Positions 9,097-17,689 of a stretch of DNA of 64,000 bases are shown one piece after another (position 1 is the first letter of the stretch; each line of letters starts with the position of its first letter). The DNA comes from JALHUB01 sp963719465. Lineage in GTDB: Bacteria; Chloroflexota; Dehalococcoidia; DSTF01; JALHUB01. The translations under genes were made by a program, and so were the position numbers. The notes under the pieces were generated by a model. It worked only from the letters and a program-made list of their open reading frames with translations, ran no database searches and was not told the DNA's origin. Where the stretch lies: the NCBI GenBank assembly GCA_963719465.1, contig OY970386.1, positions 744,001-808,000 on the forward strand. The letters run 5' to 3'.

Positions 9097-9471
9097 ATGA
9101 CCAGCAGACGCATCGCCCGCCTCAATGATGCCTTTCGAGAAGAGATCAGCGACCTGCTGCGCCGCCAGGTCAAAGACCCGCGACTGACCGGCTTCATCAC
9201 CATCACCCGCGTGGAGACCTCCGCCGACCTCAGCCAGGCGCGCGTTTTCGTCAGCGTGATGGGCAGCGAGGAGGACCGGAATGAGGCGATGCGCGGTCTG
9301 GAAGCAGCCTCGCCGTTCCTGCGGCGCGAGATAGGCCACCGGCTGGCGCTGCGGCGCGCGCCCGAGCTCCGCTTCCGCCGCGACGACTCGATTGAGCAGG
9401 GCGCCCACGTTCTCGACCTGCTGGACGAGGTCGCGGAGCACGAGCCGGAGCGGGAGAAGCCTTCCTCTTGA
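9097..9471 (+). CDS. rbfA: 30S ribosome-binding factor A
   Basis: A 124-residue KH-fold factor for late 16S rRNA maturation and cold adaptation, acting on the 30S subunit. The family block LLRRQVKDPRLTGFITITRV is at residues 22-41, and the second strand block QARVFVSVMG follows. Its stop overlaps the truB start as TTGA (9468-9471), which indicates translational coupling. Confidence 0.95.
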   Translation: MTSRRIARLNDAFREEISDLLRRQVKDPRLTGFITITRVETSADLSQARVFVSVMGSEEDRNEAMRGLEAASPFLRREIGHRLALRRAPELRFRRDDSIEQGAHVLDLLDEVAEHEPEREKPSS

Positions 9472-10379
9472 CCGTGGACGGCTTCCTGAACGTCGACAAG
9501 CCGTCCGGCTGGACATCCTTTGACGTGGTCGCCTTCGTCCGCCGCGAGACCAACGTCCGACGCGTCGGCCACGCCGGCACGCTCGACCCGGCAGCGCAGG
9601 GCGTCCTCGTCCTCGCGCTCGGTCAGGCCACGCGCTTCCTCGAGTTCCTCCTCGAAGCGCCGAAGAGCTACCGCGCCACGGTGCGCCTGGGCATCGCCAC
9701 CGACACGTACGACGCGGAAGGCGAAGTTGTTGCCACCGCCGACCCATCCTCCGTCACCCGTAAGATGGTGGAAGATGCTCTTGCCGGGTTCCGCGGCGTC
9801 GTTGAACAGACACCGCCCATGTTCAGCGCCATCAAGCGGCACGGCGTCCCGCTGTACAGGCTCGCCCGCGCGAAACGGGAAGTGGAGCGGGAGGCACGCC
9901 CGGTCGAAGTCCACCGGCTGGAACTGGTCGACTTCACGCCGCCGTCCCTGACTCTCGAAGTCGAGTGCGGACACGGCTTCTACGTCCGCAGCCTGGCCGA
10001 TGACCTGGGCCGTCAACTCGGCTGCGGCGCTCACCTGGAGGCGCTGTCGAGGACGTCGGTGGGGCCGTTCCAGCGCGGATCGTCGATTGGCATCGAAGCG
10101 CTCAGGGAGGTCTTCCGCGCCGGCTCCTGGCAAGAATTGCTTCTCCCGCTGGATAGCGTTCTCCTTCACCTCTGCGCGGCGATAATCGGCGAGCACAACA
10201 AGGGGGAGCTGCGATTCGGGCGCGCCCTGAGCCTCCGTCCCGCTGTCGAGGAGCGGGTCAGCGCCCTGCCGCCGGGCACGCCCTGCCGCGCCTACAGCCT
10301 CGACGGCCGCCTCCTCGGCCTCCTCACCTACGCCGAAAACGCGGTCTGGCAGCCGCAAAAGGTGCTTTCGGGCTTGTGA
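9468..10379 (+). CDS. truB: tRNA pseudouridine(55) synthase TruB
   Basis: Makes pseudouridine 55 in the T-loop of tRNAs. It is 303 residues long. The catalytic Asp is residue 40 in RRVGHAGTLDPAAQGVLVLA, and the KPSGWTS motif is at residues 11-17. Mid-protein blocks YRATVRLGIATDTYDAEGE and QTPPMFSAIKRHG are typical, with a TruB C-terminal domain after about residue 175. The TTG start overlaps the rbfA stop by four bases; an in-frame GTG at 9474 is the alternative. It is the last gene of the nusA operon. Confidence 0.95.
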   Translation: MTVDGFLNVDKPSGWTSFDVVAFVRRETNVRRVGHAGTLDPAAQGVLVLALGQATRFLEFLLEAPKSYRATVRLGIATDTYDAEGEVVATADPSSVTRKMVEDALAGFRGVVEQTPPMFSAIKRHGVPLYRLARAKREVEREARPVEVHRLELVDFTPPSLTLEVECGHGFYVRSLADDLGRQLGCGAHLEALSRTSVGPFQRGSSIGIEALREVFRAGSWQELLLPLDSVLLHLCAAIIGEHNKGELRFGRALSLRPAVEERVSALPPGTPCRAYSLDGRLLGLLTYAENAVWQPQKVLSGL

Positions 10380-10423
10380 GGGGCCGAAAAAAGACCTTCT
10401 CGCCTCAATCTCGGCTGAATCTC

Positions 10424-10451
10424 TTGACATGTCGCTCGAAATGATTATGAT
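10424..10451 (+). promoter_or_regulatory. Promoter of the DUF5679 gene
   Basis: A consensus -35 TTGACA (10424-10429), a 16-bp spacer, and TATGAT (10446-10451) as -10. It is one of the closest matches to sigma-70 consensus in the window. It lies 117 bases upstream of the small zinc-ribbon gene and gives a leader of about 110 bases. Confidence 0.75.
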
Positions 10452-10567
10452 TCAATCCAACGTACGGAAACGCCGTCGCCCAATGGGCGGCGACATCGGA
10501 AGAAGGGCGCTTGGAGGCGTACCTGACGGCCGTCCGATGAGCAAGCCTTAAGGAAAGGGGGAAACCA

Positions 10568-10708
10568 ATGCAAGCCTACTGCCTGAAGTGCCGGACCGCG
10601 CGGGAGATGAAGAACCCCGAGAAGGTGACGATGAAGAACGGCAAGCCCGCCACCAAGGGCGTCTGCCCGGTCTGCGGCACGAAGATGTACAAGATCGGGA
10701 AGGCGTAG
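10568..10708 (+). CDS. Small zinc-ribbon protein, DUF5679 family
   Basis: A 46-residue basic protein with two Cys pairs, CLKC at residues 5-8 and CPVC at about 33-36, spaced as in a zinc ribbon. The segment KNPEKVTMKNGKPATKGVC links them. It matches the DUF5679 pattern I know from Chloroflexota and archaea; its function is unknown. It looks like a well-expressed single-gene transcript, with the promoter at 10424-10451, AAGGAAAGGGGGAA shortly before the ATG, and a strong terminator at 10763-10804. Confidence 0.85.
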   Translation: MQAYCLKCRTAREMKNPEKVTMKNGKPATKGVCPVCGTKMYKIGKA

Positions 10709-10762
10709 CCGGACCGAGCGAAACCCTCAGCAAGTCCAGTAGTCCGACATCTCGGAACAAGC

Positions 10763-10804
10763 GAGGAAGATGGCGGCTTTTGTTGCCATCTTCCTCTGCG
10801 TTTT
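10763..10804 (+). terminator. Strong intrinsic terminator
   Basis: A perfect 12-bp stem (GAGGAAGATGGC, 10763-10774, with GCCATCTTCCTC, 10785-10796) around a 10-nt loop, then TGCGTTTT. It ends the DUF5679 transcript and may also stop transcripts from the opposite argS gene. Confidence 0.8.
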
Positions 10805-10814
10805 CAAGCCGCCG

Positions 10815-12494
10815 CTACATGTGCTCCGGCGCGTCTATCGACATCAGTGCTAGCGTGTGGCCCAGCGCCACCGCCGCGGCCTCGACCAGCTTCAGGCGGG
10901 CCTTGGTGAGCGGAACGTCGTCGGTCACGACGCGGCACTTCTCGTAGAAATCGTGGAAGACGGTCGCCAGCTCAAGCGCGTAATGCGTCAGGTGGTGCGG
11001 CTCCCGCGTCCGCGCCATCAGCTCCAGTAGCTCCGGCAGTCGTAGCATCTTGCGAATAAGCGTCAGCTCCGCCGGATGCGTCAGCAGCGCCACGTCGCCG
11101 TCCGCGTAGTCGATGCCGCGCTCGCGCCCCAGGTTCAGGATGCCGCAGATGCGCGCGTGGGCGTACTGGACGTAATAAACCGGGTTCTCGGCGCTCTGAC
11201 GCTTCGCCAGATCGAGGTCGAAGTCGACGGTCGCGTCGGCGGAGCGGGTCAGGAAGAAGAAGCGGCAGGCGTCGGCGCCCACCTCTTCCAGCACCTCCCG
11301 CAAGGTGATGATGTCGCCCGCGCGCTTGGAGATGCGGACGACCTCGCCGCCGCGCCGGAGCGTGACGAGCTGCCCGATCACCACGTCGAGCCGCGCCGGG
11401 TCGACGCCCATGGCCGAAAGCGCCGCCTTCAGCCGCGAAACGTGCCCCTGGTGGTCGGCGCCCCAGATGTTGATCACCTCATCGAAGCCACGGACCAGGA
11501 ACTTGTCGTAGTGATAAGCGATGTCGGAGGCGAAGTACGTGGGATTGCCCGTCGAGCGGACAAGCACGTTGTCCTTGTCCTCGCCCAGAGCGCTGCTGGT
11601 GAACCAGACCGCGCCCTCCTTCTGCGTGACGTAGCCTTTCTCGCGCAGCAGGTCCATCGCCTTCTCGTAGCGACTGTCAGGACCGTACAGCGTCGACTCC
11701 CGGAACCAGGTGTCGTAGTTGACGCGAATGGCGCCGAGGTCGGCGGCGATAGAGTCCAGCATCCTGTTCAGTCCAATCGTCCGGAACTCCGGCGGCGGGT
11801 CCGGCCCGAACTCCCGCGGCCCCAGGAAGCGGTCGCCATGCTCCTCGCGAATCTCCTCCGCCAGCTCGACCACATACTCGCCGGGATAGCCGTCCGACGG
11901 TATCTCCGCCTCGACGCCGTAGAGCTGCTGGTAGCGGGCGTAGAGCGTCCGCGCGAACACCTCCACCTGCGTCAGCATGTCATTGACGAAGTACTCCTGC
12001 TCCACCTCGTAGCCGACGGCGGCGAGGACGTTCGCCAGCGTGCTGCCCATCGCCGCCCAGCGCCCGTTGCCGACATGGAGCGGGCCGGTCGGGTTGGCGC
12101 TCACGTACTCCACCTGCACGCGACGCCCTTCGCCCAACGACAGCGAGCCGAAACTCCGTCCCGCCGAGCGTATCTTTTCGACCTGGCGGGCCAGCCAGCT
12201 TTCGTCGAGTCGGAAGTTGATGAAGCCCGGCGCCGCAACGCTCACGTCGCCGATGGCCTCGTGCGGCTTGATCTGGCGGGCGATCTCCTGCGCGAGGTCG
12301 AGTGGTTTGGCGCCCGCGGCTCGGGCGAGGCGCAGCGCGATACTGGAGGCGTAGTCGCCGTGGTCGGGGCGCTGCGGACGCTCGATCTCGATCTCAGGCA
12401 GCGCAACCGACGGCAGCTTCCCTTCTTCCCGCGCCTGCCGCGCCGCGTCGGCGACCAGCCGCTCGATCTCCTCGCGAACCATGCCCTGGGGCAT
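10815..12494 (-). CDS. argS: Arginyl-tRNA synthetase
   Basis: Class I synthetase charging tRNA-Arg. It is 559 residues with an N-terminal Add-1 domain, then the signature VEYVSANPTGPLHVGNGRW, where HVGN is the HIGH motif (near residue 130). The KMSKS position reads ISKRAGD, a common ArgRS variation. The C-terminal anticodon-binding DALR domain runs from about residue 440. The ATG at 12494 is preceded by AGAGG. A second in-frame ATG lies four codons downstream. Confidence 0.96.
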   Translation of the reverse strand: MPQGMVREEIERLVADAARQAREEGKLPSVALPEIEIERPQRPDHGDYASSIALRLARAAGAKPLDLAQEIARQIKPHEAIGDVSVAAPGFINFRLDESWLARQVEKIRSAGRSFGSLSLGEGRRVQVEYVSANPTGPLHVGNGRWAAMGSTLANVLAAVGYEVEQEYFVNDMLTQVEVFARTLYARYQQLYGVEAEIPSDGYPGEYVVELAEEIREEHGDRFLGPREFGPDPPPEFRTIGLNRMLDSIAADLGAIRVNYDTWFRESTLYGPDSRYEKAMDLLREKGYVTQKEGAVWFTSSALGEDKDNVLVRSTGNPTYFASDIAYHYDKFLVRGFDEVINIWGADHQGHVSRLKAALSAMGVDPARLDVVIGQLVTLRRGGEVVRISKRAGDIITLREVLEEVGADACRFFFLTRSADATVDFDLDLAKRQSAENPVYYVQYAHARICGILNLGRERGIDYADGDVALLTHPAELTLIRKMLRLPELLELMARTREPHHLTHYALELATVFHDFYEKCRVVTDDVPLTKARLKLVEAAAVALGHTLALMSIDAPEHM

Positions 12495-12617
12495 CTGCTG
12501 CCTCTTTCAAGTTAAGTCGCGCCTGCCTGCCGTCGAGTCCTTTCGAACGGCAGACACGCGCGAGTCTACGGCGCTATTACAACAGTCGCCTATTATACTC
12601 CGACGCGCCCGAACTGG

Positions 12618-13544
12618 CTAACGCCGCGCCCGGCCCGGCGCCGCGTCCGCGTCTTCCGTCGATTCGCGCTCCTCGTCGCGCTCCCACAGCGGCTCCAGGA
12701 CGATCCACTGGCCGGGGTCCTTCCGCAGGCAGCGCTCCATAGCCCCGACGATCTTCAGCGTGCTCGTCCGAACGTCCTCTTCGTGATTGCCCGTCGAGGC
12801 CGGCTCGAACGGCGGCTCACAGAAGATGTCGAATCGATCGCCGTCAGTCCGGCGGCAGAACATCGGAATGATTAGCGCGCCGGTGCGCAGCGCCAGCTCC
12901 GCCGCGCCGGTGGGAACCCGCGTCTCCTCGCCGAAGAACGGGAGCATCATCCCGGTGTTCTGGATATCGCGGTCGCAGAGAAGCGGCACGACGCCGCCGT
13001 CGCGCAGCCAGCGCAGCGCCTCGCGCAGCGACACCAGGCTGAGCGGCCTGAACGCCAGCCCATGCGCCGCCCGAAGCTTGTGCACCAGGTCGTTGAGACG
13101 CTGCGGCTGCAACGGCTCCGTCAAAGCGAAGATCTCAATTCCGAAGACGGTTGCGCAGTGAAGCACCATCTCCGGATTGGCGTAGTGCGCGCTCACAACG
13201 ACGACGCCCCGTCCCGTCGCAATCGCCTGCTTCACCTCCTCGATCCCCGAAACGACGTTGACGCGCTCCTCCAGAAAGCGCTTCATGTCCTGCCGCGGGC
13301 TTCGCACCAAGTCGGCGTAATAACGGGCGGCGTTGCGCATCACCCGTCGAGAGGTCGCGCGGATATCAGCGTCACTGACGTCGCTCCCCATGACGTGGCG
13401 CATGTTGCTCTGGACGCTCTTTCGCAGCCCGGGGCGCAGGTAGTACATCGACGCGCCGACGCCGTCCGCGATGAAGTAGGCGGCGCCCGTCGGCAGCCAG
13501 CTGAGGAGCCTGTAGGAAAGGAGCAGAGCAAAGTACTTGAACAT
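12618..13544 (-). CDS. Lysophospholipid/lipid A-type acyltransferase 1
   Basis: A 308-residue member of the LpxL/HtrB (LPLAT) superfamily, which transfers acyl chains onto lipid or glycolipid acceptors at the inner membrane. A hydrophobic N-terminus (FKYFALLLSYRLLSWLP) would anchor it. The catalytic HX4(D/E) motif appears as SAHYANPEM near residue 120. It is third in a minus-strand group after ino1 and a paralogous acyltransferase, with 14 bp to that gene. Given the inositol neighbour, a PIM-type acceptor is a plausible inference. The tail ends in an Arg/Glu-rich stretch. Confidence 0.85.
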   Translation of the reverse strand: MFKYFALLLSYRLLSWLPTGAAYFIADGVGASMYYLRPGLRKSVQSNMRHVMGSDVSDADIRATSRRVMRNAARYYADLVRSPRQDMKRFLEERVNVVSGIEEVKQAIATGRGVVVVSAHYANPEMVLHCATVFGIEIFALTEPLQPQRLNDLVHKLRAAHGLAFRPLSLVSLREALRWLRDGGVVPLLCDRDIQNTGMMLPFFGEETRVPTGAAELALRTGALIIPMFCRRTDGDRFDIFCEPPFEPASTGNHEEDVRTSTLKIVGAMERCLRKDPGQWIVLEPLWERDEERESTEDADAAPGRARR

Positions 13545-13558
13545 GCCGCCTTAGTCGC

Positions 13559-14470
13559 TCAGGGCCTCGAAGCGATCGCCGCTTCGGTATGCGCGGCCTT
13601 GGGATTGCGGTCCCACATGTCGTGGAAGATGAACCACTGGTTGGGGTCCAGGCGAATCAACCGCTCCAGCGAGGTCATGATCGCCTGCGTCAGGCGGCGG
13701 ACATCTTCGTCCTCGTCGCCGGACTTCTCGAAATGGAGGTCGAAATCGATGATCGGGCGAATCAGCTTCTCCTCTCCCTTGACGCGCGTTACGACGGCCG
13801 GCATCGCACGGGCGCCGGTCTTGAGGGCGAGGCGAGCCGGCCCCACCGGCACCTCCGTCGGCGCGCCGAAGAAGTTGACGCGGACGGTGCCGCCCGGCTC
13901 CGGCAGGTCGATGAGCAACGCCAGTATCTCACCGCGATGCAGCGCGCGGATGATGCTGGGCCCAACCTTCTCCATCGGCGTCACCTTCATCCCCAGATGA
14001 CGGCGCGAACTCTGCACCAGCGTGTTCATCGCCGGATGAGGAAACGTCTCGGCGATGACGTTGACCGGAAAGCCGTAAGCGGCGAGGCCGGCCGCGCCCA
14101 TGTCCCAGTTGCCGTAGTGCAGCGTGATGAAGATTACGCCCTTCTTCTCGGCCGTGATAGCGCTAATCCTGTCCAGCTCGTCATCGAAGACGATGCGTCG
14201 CCGCACCTCCTCCGGCGTCGAGTCGAGGAAGTGGATGAAGTCGATCACGTACTTGCCGAAGTTTCGGAAGGAGCTTCTCGCCGCCAGGCTTATCGCCGCC
14301 TCGTCGTCCGTGTCGAGCACGCGCGCCATCGCCGCCTTGAGCGCGCGGCGCTTTCCAAAGAAGAAGAAGTAACAGACATCAGCGATGATGCGAGCGAAGA
14401 AGTATCCGACTTCAGGCGGGAGAGGGCGCCCCAGCAGAATGATGAGGCGGAACAGCCAATAAACGATCAT
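13559..14470 (-). CDS. Lysophospholipid/lipid A-type acyltransferase 2
   Basis: A 303-residue LPLAT-superfamily acyltransferase. The catalytic motif is TLHYGNWDM (HX4D), and later family blocks are IRALHRGEILALLIDLPEPGG (the substrate loop) and FFGAPTEVPVGPARLALKTG. The start ATG (14468-14470) overlaps the stop of the inositol-phosphate synthase gene as ATGA, so the two are translationally coupled; a longer frame to 14728 lies inside that gene. It is a paralogue of the next gene and probably acts on the same membrane lipid class. Confidence 0.87.
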   Translation of the reverse strand: MIVYWLFRLIILLGRPLPPEVGYFFARIIADVCYFFFFGKRRALKAAMARVLDTDDEAAISLAARSSFRNFGKYVIDFIHFLDSTPEEVRRRIVFDDELDRISAITAEKKGVIFITLHYGNWDMGAAGLAAYGFPVNVIAETFPHPAMNTLVQSSRRHLGMKVTPMEKVGPSIIRALHRGEILALLIDLPEPGGTVRVNFFGAPTEVPVGPARLALKTGARAMPAVVTRVKGEEKLIRPIIDFDLHFEKSGDEDEDVRRLTQAIMTSLERLIRLDPNQWFIFHDMWDRNPKAAHTEAAIASRP

Positions 14471-15543
14471 CCCTTGCTCTTGGAGATGAACTCCTCCACC
14501 AGTGCCCGCGCGCGGTCGTCCGTGTACTGCTTCGGCGGCGACTTCATGAAGTAGGACGATGGTCCCACAAGCGCTCCGGACATCCCACGGTCGAGCGCAA
14601 GTTTGCAGCAGCGAATCGCGTCGATGACGACGCCAGCGGAGTTGGGGCTGTCCCACACCTCCAGCTTCAGCTCCAGGTTCAGCGGCACGTTCCCGAACGT
14701 CGTCCCCTCCATGCGAATGTGGCACCACTTGCGGTCGAGCAGCCAGGGTATGTAGTCGCTGGGACCGACGTGGATGTTGTCCGCTGGCATCTCGTAGTCG
14801 AGCTGCGACGTCACGGAGTTGGTCTTGGAGATCTTCTTCGACTCCAGCCGCTCGCGCTCCAGCATGTTGAGGAAGTCCGTGTTACCGCCGAAGTTGAGCT
14901 GGTACATGCGGTCGATGCGGACGCCGCGGTCGCGGAAGAGGCGCGTCAGAACGCGGTGGGTGATCGTCGCGCCGACCTGCGACTTCACGTCGTCGCCAAT
15001 GACGGGCAGGTTGCGCTCCTTGAAGCGGTTCTGCCAGTAGGGCTCACGCGCGATGAAGACGGGGATGCAGTTGATCAGCCCGCAGCCGGCGGTAAGCACC
15101 TGCTCCACGTACCACTTCGTCGCCTCTTCGCTGCCGACGGGCAGGTAGTTCAGGACGACGTGCGTCTCCGTTTCCCGCAGAATGCCCACGATGTCGTCGG
15201 TCGGGCCCGGCGCCTTCTTGATGATCTGCGACAGGTACTTGCCCAGCCCGTCGTGGACCATGCCGCGGTGAACGCGCACGCCCGTGTTGGGCACGTCGGC
15301 AAACTTGAAGGTGTTGTTCGGCGTCGTGTAAATGGCCTCCGACAGGTCCTTCCCGACCTTGTTAACGTCAATGTCGAAGGCGGCGACGAAGTTCACGTCG
15401 CCGATGTGGTAGCCGCCGAGGACAGGGTGCATGATCCCCGGGATCATCTTGTCGGCGGGCGCGTCACGGTAGAAGTGCACGCCCTGGACGAGAGAGGAGG
15501 CGCAGTTGCCCACGCCGATGATGGCCACGTTGATCTTTCCCAC
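14467..15543 (-). CDS. ino1: Inositol-3-phosphate synthase (myo-inositol-1-phosphate synthase)
   Basis: NAD-dependent isomerisation of glucose 6-phosphate to inositol 3-phosphate, the committed step to inositol lipids or solutes. It is 358 residues, the size of the actinobacterial/archaeal type. The NAD motif VAIIGVGNCASSLVQGV is at residues 5-21. Conserved lower blocks are NYLPVGSEEATKWY, CIPVFIA, GDDVKSQVGATITHR, QLNFGGNTDF and KLEVWDSPNSAGVVIDAIR. The GTG at 15543 is chosen because GGAG lies nine bases upstream and the protein then begins GKINVAIIG. It heads an operon with two acyltransferases. Confidence 0.94.
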   Translation of the reverse strand: MGKINVAIIGVGNCASSLVQGVHFYRDAPADKMIPGIMHPVLGGYHIGDVNFVAAFDIDVNKVGKDLSEAIYTTPNNTFKFADVPNTGVRVHRGMVHDGLGKYLSQIIKKAPGPTDDIVGILRETETHVVLNYLPVGSEEATKWYVEQVLTAGCGLINCIPVFIAREPYWQNRFKERNLPVIGDDVKSQVGATITHRVLTRLFRDRGVRIDRMYQLNFGGNTDFLNMLERERLESKKISKTNSVTSQLDYEMPADNIHVGPSDYIPWLLDRKWCHIRMEGTTFGNVPLNLELKLEVWDSPNSAGVVIDAIRCCKLALDRGMSGALVGPSSYFMKSPPKQYTDDRARALVEEFISKSKG

Positions 15544-15729
15544 GTTGCACTCTCCAGGAATCGGGGCCGGCGCGTAGGTCCTTCTCAGCCCATCCCTCGG
15601 CAATGCCGCTCCCGGTCGCCGGCAGAGGGGATTGCGGGACGGCTCGCTGCATTCTATCAACAGCGGCCGTTCACCCGCAAGCGAAGAGAAGCAGAAGAAC
15701 ACCGACAAGTGGCAAAGCCGAAGGGCGCG

Positions 15730-16635
15730 TCAGATGGCCCAGCGGGACCGCGACACCTCGTGGTCTTCTTTCGCCAGCGTCAGGTTGTGGCGCGCCCGAC
15801 CGACGAGCGCCTCCGCTCCCGGCTCGTGCTCCATTACGGTCGCGACGCCGATAGAGACGCCGATGGGGAACGTCAGCGACCGCCCGTTGAGGACAAGCGC
15901 TGCCGGAGAGCCGTTGAGGTACTGCCGCACGCGCTCGCCGAAGGCGTCCGCGCCGTCACGGTCGCAATCGAGGAGCAGGATCGCGAACTCGTCGTCGGCC
16001 ATTCGCACCGCCACGTCCGAGGCGCGTTTCGCCGAGTCCATGACGTTGGCAACGCGCGCGAGAGCCGCGTCGCCCGCCGCCTCGCCGTAAGTGTGGTCGA
16101 TCATCCGCAGGCTGTTCACGTCGAGAATGGCGACGGAGAACGCTTCCCCGTAGCGCCTAGACCGCGAGTACTCCTCGCGAAGCCGCAGCCAGAAGTACTG
16201 CTCGTCTGGCAGCCCGGTCACAACGTCACGCGTCGCCGGCAGGCCGGTACGGACCAGGCCGTTCCTGGCGCTTCGCAGCCGTAGGAGGGCGGTCGCGCAG
16301 ACAACGCACACGGCGAAAGCGAGCGGAAAACGCATCGCGGTGAGATAAGAATGAGAATCGGCGCGCTCTGCCAGTCCGGTCAGAAGCGAGGCGCTGACGA
16401 GCGCGAGCGCAAGCATCAGGTAGCGCTCCAGCTCGCGCAGCTCCGGCGGCGTGTCGCCGACGGGTGCGACTTTGCTGTGTTGGCGAAGGGGTCGCAGCGA
16501 AGGACGGTGCCAGCCAGGGGCTTCCTCCAGATGCGAGGCCTGAGGCACAGGTGATTCTTCGCCCGACATCGTCTGCTGCTCCATCGGCTGCTTCATCGAC
16601 CGAACGTTTCCAGGTGTGGTTATCCAGTAGATCAT
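15730..16635 (-). CDS. Membrane-anchored GGDEF-domain protein with altered active-site motif
   Basis: A 301-residue protein with a polar N-terminus, two hydrophobic segments (about residues 72-90 and 102-118) and a C-terminal GGDEF domain from about residue 135 (TRDVVTGLPDEQYFWLRL). Active diguanylate cyclases carry GG(D/E)EF; here the segment reads VRMADDEFAILLLD, so both glycines are replaced. It may be a degenerate, GTP-sensing or inactive cyclase. No other c-di-GMP component is nearby. The start is uncertain, with several in-frame Met codons in the first 25 residues. Confidence 0.82.
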   Translation of the reverse strand: MIYWITTPGNVRSMKQPMEQQTMSGEESPVPQASHLEEAPGWHRPSLRPLRQHSKVAPVGDTPPELRELERYLMLALALVSASLLTGLAERADSHSYLTAMRFPLAFAVCVVCATALLRLRSARNGLVRTGLPATRDVVTGLPDEQYFWLRLREEYSRSRRYGEAFSVAILDVNSLRMIDHTYGEAAGDAALARVANVMDSAKRASDVAVRMADDEFAILLLDCDRDGADAFGERVRQYLNGSPAALVLNGRSLTFPIGVSIGVATVMEHEPGAEALVGRARHNLTLAKEDHEVSRSRWAI

Positions 16636-16745
16636 CGGCCGATTCCGCCCGACCTGATGAGCCGCGAGCGACGCCGAGGCAAGGTGAAAAGGACTGACAG
16701 CGAAAAGAAACGCGTCCTGTTAGCACTGGTGGTGATGCCATCCGG

Positions 16746-16771
16746 GGGCCGCTCGGGTTGCCGAGCGGCCC
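16746..16771 (+). repeat. Hairpin repeat, copy 1 (GGGCCGCTCGG family)
   Basis: A perfect 11-bp stem, GGGCCGCTCGG and CCGAGCGGCCC, with loop GTTG. A second copy with the same stem and loop GGTTG lies at 61097-61123. It sits just beyond the point where the GH31 remnant (16776-17478) ends, before where the catalytic domain should begin. No T-run follows on either strand. Confidence 0.65.
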
Positions 16772-16775
16772 GCGC

Positions 16776-17478
16776 CTACCAACGGCGGCTCGTCGTTCGA
16801 CCCGCAATCGGCGCGTATCTCGACCTTATCTCCTCGTCGCTTCCGCCGAACACGACGACATAGTCGAGAAACCCCTCCGCGACGCGGAAAGAGACCGTTC
16901 TCGGCGAAGCGGACCCGAGCTCGAAATCAGCGCTAGCGTGGTCGAGGACCACGCTGTAGCCGCGGCTGCTCGCGTAGGCCGGCCGGTTCGTCTCGATCGC
17001 GAGGCGCTCAAGATGCTCGTTCGACTCCACCTCGAAGCTTTCGTGGAAGGCGACGCCACCCGCCGCATCTTGCGAATAGCCCAGCGGTAGCGAGACCAGC
17101 CGCGTCGGAGTCACATCGCCGATCTGCTCCACCAGCAGCTTTCGCCCCTCAAGGCCGAAGACGCCGTAATGGAACGGCCGTCGCACCACCCTCAGCTCCA
17201 GCGACTCGCTGCGCACCACGATGAGCCCATCCCGCGGCGCAATGCTCACGCCCTCCAGTCCCTCCAACCGGCTGACGCGAAGCGCGCCGTCAGCGGCTCG
17301 CCCGGCAGCGGACGCGAATGCCGCGCGGTGAGACGAAGCGAATGTCCAGCGTCATCGTTTCGCCATCGTTCGTCGCCACGGCAAAGCGCGCGCCGCCCAT
17401 CACTTGTCGCCAGCGCAGCACGCGGGAGAGGTAGCAATAGCGGCGGGCCGGATCGTGGAAGATCGTCGCAGTTTTCAT
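16776..17478 (-). pseudogene. GH31 glycosidase remnant (N-terminal domain only, frameshifted)
   Basis: Two reading frames on the minus strand join into a 233-residue sequence like the N-terminal beta-sandwich of family 31 alpha-glucosidase/xylosidase proteins. The best blocks are AYASSRGYSVVLDHASADFE and VSFRVAEGFLDYVVVFGGS, followed by SRYAPIAGR, where the catalytic barrel should start. The frame breaks at GCCCGGC (17300-17306, plus strand); removing one base restores RVRCRRAADGALRV. No catalytic domain follows, and the hairpin at 16746-16771 begins five bases beyond the end. I read it as a real truncation plus a possible sequence error. Confidence 0.65.
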
Positions 17479-17689
17479 CGCCGACGCCTCGTTTCGCCCC
17501 ATTCTAGAGCCGGTTTAGCTTCGAGGGAACGGCAGCGTAGGGAAAGCGCAAGAAAAGCGCTGGCTAAGCGTCAAGCTTCGCCCTCAGACGAAGGTTAGGA
17601 TGGCCGCAGCAACGGCGATTCGTGGCCGGGGGTTTCGAGGAGACGGTGGGGCGGTCAAGCGGGCGACGCCTGAGTGGGCCGTCGCTCGT

